This document shows positions 55,487-62,803 of a stretch of 64,000 nucleotides of DNA, in pieces. Below the pieces are notes generated by a model, which searched no databases, had not been told where the DNA came from, and saw nothing but the letters and a program-made list of their open reading frames with translations. Source of the stretch: Calidifontibacillus oryziterrae (GTDB taxonomy: Bacteria > Bacillota > Bacilli > Bacillales > Bacillaceae_J); contig NZ_ANOK01000003.1 in assembly GCF_000331575.1 (NCBI RefSeq), positions 124,001 to 188,000 of the forward strand, given 5' to 3'. A program made the translations under genes and the position numbers. Positions within the stretch are counted from its first letter, which is position 1. Each line of letters starts with the position of its first letter.

Positions 55487-55915
55487 TTGAAAAGGGTTCG
55501 CGATGTCATGTCTAGTAATGTTGAATATTGCACACCTGTAGATAATGCATATGAAGTAGCAGTTAAAATGAAGGATCTTAATGTTGGGGCAATTCCAATT
55601 GTTGAAAATGGGAATCTTGTAGGGATGATTACTGACCGTGATCTTGTGATTAGAGGTATTGCCGAAAAACGTTCAGGTTCGAATTCAATTACAAATTTAA
55701 TGAGTGAGCAATTAGTTACTGTTACACCAGAAACGTCTGCTCAAGAGGCAGCTCGGATTATGGCAGAAAACCAAGTACGTCGACTACCAGTTACTGAAAA
55801 CGGACAGTTAGTTGGAATTGTATCGCTTGGTGATTTAGCTGTCGAAGAGATGACTGATGAAAAAGCCGGTTATGCATTAAGTGAAATTTCCGAACCGCCA
55901 GAAATGCATTCTTAA
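55487..55915 (+). CDS. ylbB: CBS-domain protein YlbB
   Basis: A 142-residue protein of two CBS motifs (about 5-60 and 70-130), with VGMITDRDLVIRG near 47 and VGIVSLGDLAVEE near 111. Counterpart of YlbB; ligand unknown, probably an adenine nucleotide. TTG 55487 follows GGAGGG by 6 nt. It follows the LysM-CAP gene closely, with no terminator between, so the two may be co-transcribed. Its own terminator follows. Confidence 0.88.
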   Translation: MKRVRDVMSSNVEYCTPVDNAYEVAVKMKDLNVGAIPIVENGNLVGMITDRDLVIRGIAEKRSGSNSITNLMSEQLVTVTPETSAQEAARIMAENQVRRLPVTENGQLVGIVSLGDLAVEEMTDEKAGYALSEISEPPEMHS

Positions 55916-55921
55916 TTATGT

Positions 55922-55957
55922 AAAGCGCCTTCTTATTGAAGGTGCTTTATTTTTTAT
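55922..55957 (+). terminator. Terminator of ylbB
   Basis: Eleven-bp stem AAAGCGCCTTC (55922-55932) with GAAGGTGCTTT (55938-55948), one G-T, then ATTTTTT. Confidence 0.88.
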
Positions 55958-56027
55958 TAGGGAGAATATTTCATATGCCTGGCCAATATAATGTAAAAAT
56001 TAAGAATTTAAAAGCGGGGGGACCAGG

Positions 56028-57077
56028 TTGAGGAGATTAGTAATTACAGGATTAATTGTTACAGTAGCAATGTTAGGAATCGTCTATTTTCAACAGCATT
56101 TTGTACAAGAAGACAGGCAGAAACCGGTAACAACGGTTTTTTCAAATAGTGGACAAGCTATAAAGCAAACTAAACAAAAATCACAAAATGATGCTATTTT
56201 CCTTTATCAATTAATTGGCAAGGATGTCGAAAATGTAAAAAAATTATTAGGTGAGCCCAAAAGAGTCGATATGTCTGAGTATGATTACGATTGGTGGATT
56301 TATAACGAACCACTATCTCGTTATTGTCAAATCGGAATTGAAGCAGGAAAAGTAGTATCAGTTTTCGTTATGGGTAATGAAGTTGATATTCGTCCATTCA
56401 AGCTAGGACAATCACGAGCTGAAATTGAAGCAATTACAGACATTAAGGACAAAATAGAATTTGAGGTGGACCAAAACTTTTATCGATTTGAGTTAACAGC
56501 AGATGAACTTGAAACAACACCTTTAGTGCAGCTAAAAAATAATGTTTGGGCCCAGATTTTTATTGATAAATTTAGTGACACCCTGTCAAGCGTTCGTTTT
56601 ATCGACAGTAAAACCTTAGTAAAGTTGAGGCCGTTTGAGCTTGTCTATCGAGGTGAATTACTTTCCGCAAATGAAATTGAAATGGAAAAGTTGAAACAAA
56701 TTGAAGCTGGTGAAGCAATGCAAATTCTAGATATGACGAACATAATAAGAGAGCGAAATGGACTAGACTATGTTAATTGGGATGAGGAAACAGCAATTGT
56801 TGCCTTTAACCATTCAAAGGAAATGTTTGAAAAAGAGTACTTTTCTCACCGGTCTCCGATTGAAGGTGGTTTATCGGATCGGCTAATTAAAGGTGGAGTA
56901 ATGTTTAAGGTTGCTGGGGAAAACATTGCAGCTCGATATGTTGATGCAATTTCTGCTGTAGAAGGTTGGCAAAATAGCGAAGGTCATAGAATGACACTTT
57001 TAAATAAGGAATTTACTCATTTAGGTGTCGGTGTATATGAAAAATACTATACTCAAAACTTTTATCAAGCTTGGTAA
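56028..57077 (+). CDS. ylbC: YlbC, membrane-anchored CAP-domain protein
   Basis: A 349-residue protein: one N-terminal helix (about 3-22), a CAP-associated domain (about 60-190, LIGKDVENVKKLLGEPKRVD) and a C-terminal CAP domain (about 230-349, with FNHSKEMFEKEYFSHRSP and SEGHRMTLLNKEFTHLGVG). It matches YlbC. The role is unknown; CAP proteins near the membrane may bind lipids or wall. TTG start after GGGGGGACC. Confidence 0.87.
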   Translation: MRRLVITGLIVTVAMLGIVYFQQHFVQEDRQKPVTTVFSNSGQAIKQTKQKSQNDAIFLYQLIGKDVENVKKLLGEPKRVDMSEYDYDWWIYNEPLSRYCQIGIEAGKVVSVFVMGNEVDIRPFKLGQSRAEIEAITDIKDKIEFEVDQNFYRFELTADELETTPLVQLKNNVWAQIFIDKFSDTLSSVRFIDSKTLVKLRPFELVYRGELLSANEIEMEKLKQIEAGEAMQILDMTNIIRERNGLDYVNWDEETAIVAFNHSKEMFEKEYFSHRSPIEGGLSDRLIKGGVMFKVAGENIAARYVDAISAVEGWQNSEGHRMTLLNKEFTHLGVGVYEKYYTQNFYQAW

Positions 57078-57166
57078 TGAACTGATTATTTATATCCATT
57101 AACCTTATTAACAGGGCAATACTGTAAAAATGGGCGAACGTTTTGTAGCTCTAGGTAGTACCCTTA

Positions 57167-57190
57167 TAGTAGGCAAAATAGTAGGCAAAA
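57167..57190 (+). repeat. Perfect 12-bp tandem duplication before ylbD
   Basis: TAGTAGGCAAAA occurs twice without a gap, at 57167-57178 and 57179-57190, in the promoter region of ylbD. Probably slippage, or a doubled binding site. Confidence 0.55.
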
Positions 57191-57218
57191 AATGTGCCTA
57201 TATAAGAGGTGAATGGTT

Positions 57219-57641
57219 ATGAGCAAATTAAATCCTAAGGTTGCCGAATTTAAAGAGTTTGTGAAACGGCATCCAAATATTGTAAAGGATGTTCGAGCAA
57301 ATAAAAAGACGTGGCAGGAACTTTACGAGGATTGGTATATGTTTGGTGAAGAGGATAGCATGTGGGAAAAATATAAATCTGTGACAAGTGATGATGAGAA
57401 GCAAGCAAAACGGCCAACAGCTAAAAAGGAATCTGATTTTATGTCACAGCTATTGTCGATGGTAAAAAACATTGATATGAATGAGTTGCAAAAGAATTTA
57501 AATAATGTCAGTGGTGCTATATCAAATGTACAACAGCTTCTTGAACAATTCCAAAACTTTAAAGGTGCAACTACCCAACAAAATCATAAAGCTGGCAGAC
57601 CAAGAAATCCATACAATCCTTTCTTCTTTCAAAAGGATTGA
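57219..57641 (+). CDS. ylbD: YlbD-family spore coat protein
   Basis: A 140-residue protein matching YlbD (putative coat protein): FKEFVKRHPNIVKDVRANKKTWQELYEDWYMFG at positions near 10-42, in two quoted parts here. The C-terminal half is Asn/Gln-rich with YNPFFF near the end. ATG 57219 with AGAGGTG 7 nt upstream; ATG 57213 is less well placed. It is followed by ylbE. Confidence 0.85.
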   Translation: MSKLNPKVAEFKEFVKRHPNIVKDVRANKKTWQELYEDWYMFGEEDSMWEKYKSVTSDDEKQAKRPTAKKESDFMSQLLSMVKNIDMNELQKNLNNVSGAISNVQQLLEQFQNFKGATTQQNHKAGRPRNPYNPFFFQKD

Positions 57642-57657
57642 TTAAAGTGGAGTTGAT

Positions 57658-57921
57658 TTGAGAATGCGCTTTGAGATTCAAAAGTTATTGCAGGAACGAC
57701 ATGATTTTGGAAAATTTATTCGTGAAAATCCTATTTGGTATCGGTTATTAAGTAGAAATCCGGAACGGATTTTTGAAATTGAACAAGCAGCTAAACTTTA
57801 TTACGGAAAAACTTTCCCACAAAAAATTGATCGTTTACATCAACAGGTCCAGTTAGCTCAAATGTTGATGGGGATCATGCACGGTATGGCGAACGAACAA
57901 AAAAATGAAATGGGCGATTAG
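57658..57921 (+). CDS. ylbE: YlbE-family protein
   Basis: An 87-residue protein with FGKFIRENPIWYRLLSRNPE near 18-38, the YlbE hallmark, and a helical C-terminus. Function unknown; its link to ylbD suggests sporulation. The TTG at 57658 has GTGGAG 5 nt upstream; an ATG two codons later would have an 11-nt spacer, so the start is uncertain. A short hairpin GCCCAT-type sequence follows the stop. Confidence 0.82.
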   Translation: MRMRFEIQKLLQERHDFGKFIRENPIWYRLLSRNPERIFEIEQAAKLYYGKTFPQKIDRLHQQVQLAQMLMGIMHGMANEQKNEMGD

Positions 57922-58029
57922 CCCATTTTTAGTTTTATTACAATACATGTTAGGGCGATTAAATTAAGAAGGAGAGGTAAAGACTAATAAGAAACATTAC
58001 ATTACTCATTCGAAGGTGGGATTCTTGAA

Positions 58030-58437
58030 ATGACAAAACTTTTGGTTGTCATTACCTCTATCTTTATTTTATGCGGTTATAGTATTAAAAATAATAATGA
58101 TATAGGGATTACCTCTAATATTCATGTTCAAAAGAACGTTTCACAATACAATAAAAATTTAATGTCAGTGAAAGAATTTGTAAAAGGAAATGATGTGTTT
58201 GTTGAATGTGTAATATCAGATTTTACATTTTCAAAAAGAGACGGGACGAAAAAAAATAAACAGGGTTATGGCTTTTTACAGTTGTACTTAAATGGGAAAA
58301 AAATTGATAATATTTATACTGCTGCTTTTATTATTAAGGGACTTCCAATTGGTAAGCATCAAATTAAGCTAGAGCTAGTAAATAATGATGGTACCCCATA
58401 TGGAATTGAGCATAATTTCGAAGTCGAAATTTCATAA
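58030..58437 (+). CDS. Exported protein, function unknown
   Basis: A 135-residue protein with an N-terminal hydrophobic segment (VVITSIFILCGYS); the Cys is not in a full lipobox. The rest looks like a beta-sandwich with YGFLQLYLNGKKID near 77-91, LPIGKHQIKLELVNNDGTPYG near 107-127 (given in part), a pattern found in small secreted Bacillaceae proteins and in DUF4399-like domains. I do not know its function. It is not in the B. subtilis ylb order. SD AAGGTGGG before ATG 58030. Terminator follows. Confidence 0.6.
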   Translation: MTKLLVVITSIFILCGYSIKNNNDIGITSNIHVQKNVSQYNKNLMSVKEFVKGNDVFVECVISDFTFSKRDGTKKNKQGYGFLQLYLNGKKIDNIYTAAFIIKGLPIGKHQIKLELVNNDGTPYGIEHNFEVEIS

Positions 58438-58463
58438 AAAACTGAATGAAGAAAAAATGTTGC

Positions 58464-58496
58464 ACCTGTGGGAATAAAAACAACCACAGGTTTTTA
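58464..58496 (+). terminator. Intrinsic terminator
   Basis: ACCTGTGG (58464-58471) with CCACAGGT (58484-58491), then TTTTA. Confidence 0.85.
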
Positions 58497-58552
58497 AGTA
58501 TTAGTATAATTTCATATTTCATGATATTATTACGTTGGAGGTGTTATAAATA

Positions 58553-58996
58553 GTGATTGCAACTGAAGAACGAATAAAAATTTTAGATGTTGCTGAAGGT
58601 TTATCGAAGATGATTATTAATTCTGATATAGTCGAGGATTATTATCAGAGTTTATATAAATTGAAAAACGATGATTATGCAATGGGATTAATTAGAACGT
58701 TTCAAAAGCAAAAGGAAAAGTATGAAGAGGTTCATCGAATTGGGAAATATCATCCGGATTATTTACAGGTAATTAAAGAAACACGAGAGTTAAAAAGGGA
58801 GATTGATTTATTAGAAGTTGTATATACCTTTAAAAAAGCTGAGAATGCCCTGCAAGAACTATTAGACGAAATTAGCATTCTGATTGGACATTCTGTTTCA
58901 AAGTCAATTAAAGTACCAACTGGTAATCCCTATTTTGACTCTTTATCTGGTTGTGGGAGCGGTTGTAGCAGTGGAAAGGGCTGTGGATGTAGCTAA
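58553..58996 (+). CDS. ylbF: YlbF, Ric/Y-complex subunit
   Basis: A 147-residue helical protein of the YlbF/YmcA family with a C-terminal cysteine cluster (SGCGSGCSSGKGCGCS, four to five Cys). In B. subtilis YlbF, YmcA and YaaT form a complex that carries Fe-S clusters and acts with RNase Y in mRNA decay, affecting sporulation, competence and biofilm. The Cys tail supports cluster binding here. GTG start behind GGAGGTG. Confidence 0.9.
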   Translation: MIATEERIKILDVAEGLSKMIINSDIVEDYYQSLYKLKNDDYAMGLIRTFQKQKEKYEEVHRIGKYHPDYLQVIKETRELKREIDLLEVVYTFKKAENALQELLDEISILIGHSVSKSIKVPTGNPYFDSLSGCGSGCSSGKGCGCS

Positions 58997-59075
58997 AGCT
59001 TGCTTTTCAATGATTATTCATGCTATTTTTAAATAAAGTTAAAAAATAGATAGACGCTTTAAGGGAGACTACATT

Positions 59076-59354
59076 ATGGTTTTTGGAAAACGACAAGGAA
59101 TTATCGTTTGGTTACATTCATTGAAACAAATAAAGCAGCTTCGTCGCTTTGGCAACATTCATTATGTTTCTAAGAAACTAAAATATGTTGTCATTTACAT
59201 GGATATGGAGCAAGTCGATAGTACGATTGATAAGCTAAAATCCTTTTCATTTGTTAAAAAGGTAGAGCCCTCATACAAGCCTTTTTTAAAAACTCAGTTC
59301 GAAAATTCTAAGCCGGATAAAGCAAAAGAATATGATTACAAGATTGGCATTTAA
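59076..59354 (+). CDS. ylbG: YlbG, UPF0298 family
   Basis: A 92-residue protein: [20 protein letters not shown] at the start, [16 protein letters not shown], then [19 protein letters not shown]. These match UPF0298/YlbG in sequence and place. Function unknown. It may be co-transcribed with ylbF (79 nt gap). Hairpin follows. Confidence 0.88.
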   Translation: MVFGKRQGIIVWLHSLKQIKQLRRFGNIHYVSKKLKYVVIYMDMEQVDSTIDKLKSFSFVKKVEPSYKPFLKTQFENSKPDKAKEYDYKIGI

Positions 59355-59364
59355 GCATAAAATT

Positions 59365-59401
59365 AGCCCATGAGCCTTATAAGAGAAGAGGTTCATGGGC
59401 T
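59365..59401. terminator. Hairpin between ylbG and the convergent gene
   Basis: Twelve-bp stem AGCCCATGAGCC (59365-59376) with GGTTCATGGGCT (59390-59401), G-T included; T-tract weak. Confidence 0.65.
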
Positions 59402-59417
59402 TCGTTATTATATATAA

Positions 59418-59807
59418 CTATTGTAAGGGTGAGATATAGTGATTCATACGCAGAATGCCAATTAAGTGCTGATAGTAAAGCTCCTTTTCTGCGAATGCAA
59501 TCGAAGGCCTTACACTAATTGTAATGATTTCCTTCTCTAGCTCTTCTGCAAGCTGCATGAATAATTCATAGCGTTTATTTGCTTTTTTTTCAGGATTTGG
59601 AATTCCCTCCCTACAAATATATAGCGGTTGAAAATCACCGGGATTAGTTGGTTCTAATATTACAGATAACGAAGTAACATCGTTGTTATTAATTGTTGTT
59701 TGGAGGGCCATTAAGTGCAAAAGTCTATGCTTATTCGTTTTTGCAATCTCAATTAGCTCATATAGATCAGAATATCCTTCACCAAGCTCAATAAATCGTT
59801 GTATCAT
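59418..59807 (-). CDS. DUF7147-like cytosolic protein
   Basis: A 129-residue soluble protein, MIQRFIELGEGYSDLYELIE at the start, HRLLHLMALQTTI and SLSVILEPTNPGDFQPLYICREG. I associate this with a Bacillaceae family (DUF7147) often wrongly labelled methylthioribose kinase; confidence in the name is low. ATG 59807 with AAAGGAGAG; a longer in-frame start lacks an SD. It lies opposite ylbG in the ylbG-rsmD gap. Confidence 0.6.
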   Translation of the reverse strand: MIQRFIELGEGYSDLYELIEIAKTNKHRLLHLMALQTTINNNDVTSLSVILEPTNPGDFQPLYICREGIPNPEKKANKRYELFMQLAEELEKEIITISVRPSIAFAEKELYYQHLIGILRMNHYISPLQ

Positions 59808-59946
59808 GTGTAACTCTCCTTTCAATCCAACTATCACTTTATCAACTGTATTAAAAAACGTCAAAATATTTTTTTGAATAACGTATAAAAATTGTCATAT
59901 TTTTGATATCGTAGAAGAAATGATATTGTTTCAGTGAGGTATTGAA

Positions 59947-61398
59947 ATGATTAAACGTGTGATGATTGTATTATTTATTTTACTAGTTATAATTAGTTCA
60001 TTAATAGGATATCAATGGCTTATGTATGAATTCCAAGGAGAACAAACAGTAAAAGTACAGGAAGCTCCAATAGAAATGATTGTTTCTATTGTTCATAAGG
60101 ATGGAAAATTAAAGATAACCGAATCAGCTTCGAATTTACAACAATCTAGCTTCTTAGTTAAGGTACCTTTAGATGTTGAAGATTTTCAGTGTGTTTTCGA
60201 TAATGAACAGCAATGTACGGTTAAAAAGGATGGAGTATTCTATAGAATTGATGTGGGGAATGAAACTTCATTGACAGTTACGTATGAATTACCTGTAGCT
60301 TCAAATGTTACTTCGATTTGGTTAGATGATTGGTCCATCAAATTTTTATCGGATAATGATGAAGAATTACTAGCGAATTACAATGTAACGCTTTCTGAGG
60401 AAGAAAATAAAACAATAACATGGGCAGCAGGAGCCCAACGTAGGGCTGAGGTTGAAAAAGAGAATTTGTCTTACTACGCTTGGACCAAAAATGGAACCTC
60501 TGTTTTTCCTATTTATATGACGAAATCTTCAATCGAAAAAATTAGTGAGTATGAACCGACATTGTCAATTTATGCATTACATCCTGATAGCTTTACTAAT
60601 ATTGGAGAATGGATTACGCAATTGCCGGAACAAGGTGGATTAACAGTGATTCAATCAAATAATGATAAAGTATATATGGCTCCACATCTAGTTGTTGTTC
60701 CTTATAATCTCGAAGTGAAGAAGGTTGAAGAGTATATCGTTCAATCCTATTTGCTCTACAGTAAACAGCCTGAAACACAGGGAATTGCTTGGGTTTGGGA
60801 GGTCCTACCCGCCATTATTTTAGATCGTCCTGTTGGAAATAAAAAAGTGTATGAAATGTCTGTCGAATTAATTGAAAATCTTAGCCAAGAGACAAAGCAA
60901 TCTTTTATTGAATGGTTACTAAGTGGGAATGATAAAGGGGAGCTAATAGAATTAGTGGACTTGGATCGTATCCTTTCAAATGCATCTCATTTAGAAACGG
61001 ATTTCTTTGAAAAGAATGGAACCATTGATGGTGTAACTGTACCTTTATATTACTATGATAATCGGCCAGTTTATCACGGTAATAAAGTGATTAGTGAAAA
61101 TTGGCGAGCAATTGAACGAAATCAAAGCATTCATTTTCCATTACTAGAGATGATGGAAAGCATTGGCTTCTCAGTAACTGTTTTCCCAGAGGATGAATTA
61201 TATTTAATTACGAAGGGCGGTAACAGCTGGCGTTTTTATTTAAATGAGACGTATTTTATCTATAATCAAGAGGATTATGGATTAACACAAAAGCCTCTTG
61301 AACGCTTAGGTGATCGTGTGTTTATATCCGAAAAATGGGTAGAGGAGCTTTTGCGAATTGAAGTGATAAAGAGGGATGATGGCATTTATTTAAGATAA
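59947..61398 (+). CDS. Membrane-anchored protein with stalk-like C-terminal domain
   Basis: A 483-residue protein with one N-terminal helix (about 4-24) and a large extracellular part. The final 120 residues have two-part repeats like copper-amine-oxidase-N/stalk domains (HFPLLEMMESIGFSVTVFPE, ITKGGNSWRFYLNET, RVFISEKWVEELL). The middle region (about 190-330) is unknown. It is placed before rsmD, where B. subtilis has no such gene next to ylbG. Function not known. Confidence 0.65.
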   Translation: MIKRVMIVLFILLVIISSLIGYQWLMYEFQGEQTVKVQEAPIEMIVSIVHKDGKLKITESASNLQQSSFLVKVPLDVEDFQCVFDNEQQCTVKKDGVFYRIDVGNETSLTVTYELPVASNVTSIWLDDWSIKFLSDNDEELLANYNVTLSEEENKTITWAAGAQRRAEVEKENLSYYAWTKNGTSVFPIYMTKSSIEKISEYEPTLSIYALHPDSFTNIGEWITQLPEQGGLTVIQSNNDKVYMAPHLVVVPYNLEVKKVEEYIVQSYLLYSKQPETQGIAWVWEVLPAIILDRPVGNKKVYEMSVELIENLSQETKQSFIEWLLSGNDKGELIELVDLDRILSNASHLETDFFEKNGTIDGVTVPLYYYDNRPVYHGNKVISENWRAIERNQSIHFPLLEMMESIGFSVTVFPEDELYLITKGGNSWRFYLNETYFIYNQEDYGLTQKPLERLGDRVFISEKWVEELLRIEVIKRDDGIYLR

Positions 61399-61399
61399 A

Positions 61400-61425
61400 A
61401 AAAACCCCGCAATAGCAGGGTCCTT
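61400..61425 (+). terminator. Terminator after the stalk-domain gene
   Basis: ACCCCGC with GCAGGGT around AATA (one mismatch), then CCTTCT; weak T-tract. Confidence 0.45.
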
Positions 61426-61430
61426 CTATA

Positions 61431-61560
61431 CTCTTGAAGTCGTTAGAGCATCAAGATAAGAAGGCAAAGGGAGAGGAGAAACCGGAGGAAGAACTTATGG
61501 GGAAACGTAAGTCTTCTCCGCGGTTGGCAACAGCATCATTTTTGATGCTGTTACTTACAA
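61431..61560 (+). ncRNA. ylbH-leader RNA
   Basis: A structured leader directly before rsmD (ylbH), where a conserved ylbH leader motif has been described in Bacilli (Rfam ylbH). Visible elements: CTTGA (61433-61437) with TCAAG (61451-61455); a long stem, AACCGGAG plus AAG (61480-61491) with CTTCTCC and GGTT (61513-61525), extended by ACTTA/TAAGT (61493-61497, 61508-61512); and a perfect 10-bp hairpin AACAGCATCA (61529-61538) with TGATGCTGTT (61543-61552). No intrinsic T-run follows, so translational control or a free RNA is more likely than attenuation. Confidence 0.75.
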
Positions 61561-61598
61561 TTATGGCCAATTTTTTTAATAATATACATTTAAAATAG
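61497..61598 (+). CDS. 33-residue leader peptide frame inside the ylbH leader
   Basis: ATG 61497 is 8 nt after GGAGG (61484-61488). The peptide has a basic start (GKRKSSPR) followed by a hydrophobic helix (LATASFLMLLLTIMANFF), a typical small membrane peptide. The SD and the ATG are both in the leader's main stem and loop, and the second hairpin lies inside the frame. It ends 89 nt before rsmD. It may be a leader peptide or a mini-protein; expression is not shown. Confidence 0.45.
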   Translation: MGKRKSSPRLATASFLMLLLTIMANFFNNIHLK

Positions 61599-61687
61599 GA
61601 TTCAATATTGTTGAAATGGAATACTTTATGATAGGATAAACTAGGTAAAATGCTGTGGGGGATTTTTCGAATAATAGGTGATGAAAG

Positions 61688-62257
61688 ATGAGGGTTATTG
61701 CTGGAACGTGTAAAGGAAGACCGTTGAGGGCTGTACCGGGATCGAATACAAGACCGACGACTGACAAAATTAAGGAATCCATGTTTAACATAATTGGTCC
61801 GTATTTTGATGGCGGGCAGGGTCTTGATTTATTTGGTGGCAGTGGTGGTCTAGGTATTGAAGCGTTAAGCCGTGGGCTTGAAAAAGTAATTTTTGTTGAT
61901 CGGGATAAAAAAGCCATTGAAATCATTAAACATAATATTAGTCTGTGTAAATTTGAGGAGAAATCAGAAATATTTTGTAATGATGCAATTCGTGCTTTAA
62001 AAGCGCTTGCAAAGAGAAATCTAACCTTCTCCTTCATATTTCTAGATCCGCCCTACAACCTAAAAAATTTGGAAATGTTGATTACTTTTATTGATGATAA
62101 GAATTTGTTGACTGCTGACGGTTTAATTGTTGCAGAGCATGGAGCTGAATTTTTACTCCCTAAGAGAATAGGAAGCCTTCAATTAAAAAGAAGAGAAGTG
62201 TATGGAAGTACGACCGCAGTTTCTATCTTCGTTCAACATGAAAATACTGAAAATTAA
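61688..62257 (+). CDS. rsmD: 16S rRNA (guanine966-N2)-methyltransferase RsmD
   Basis: A 189-residue SAM-dependent methyltransferase (YlbH). Start MRVIAGTCKGRPLRAVPG, RPTTDKIKESMFN near 22, SAM motif DLFGGSGGLGIEALSRG near 46-62 and catalytic DPPY near 120-123. It methylates G966-equivalent of 16S rRNA in the 30S subunit. AGGTG SD. It is followed 29 nt later by coaD, a gene pair found in most Bacilli. Confidence 0.94.
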   Translation: MRVIAGTCKGRPLRAVPGSNTRPTTDKIKESMFNIIGPYFDGGQGLDLFGGSGGLGIEALSRGLEKVIFVDRDKKAIEIIKHNISLCKFEEKSEIFCNDAIRALKALAKRNLTFSFIFLDPPYNLKNLEMLITFIDDKNLLTADGLIVAEHGAEFLLPKRIGSLQLKRREVYGSTTAVSIFVQHENTEN

Positions 62258-62262
62258 AATAA

Positions 62263-62782
<520 letters not shown>

Positions 62783-62784
<2 letters not shown>

Positions 62785-62803
62785 AGGGATCAGCCTCTTT
62801 TTA
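62783..62803 (+). terminator. Weak terminator after coaD
   Basis: AGAGG with CCTCT around GGATCAG, then TTTTATTT. The stem is short. Confidence 0.55.

Noticed and set aside
57167..57190. Possible CRISPR-like repeat
   Set aside because: Only two adjacent 12-bp units without spacers; no cas genes in the window.
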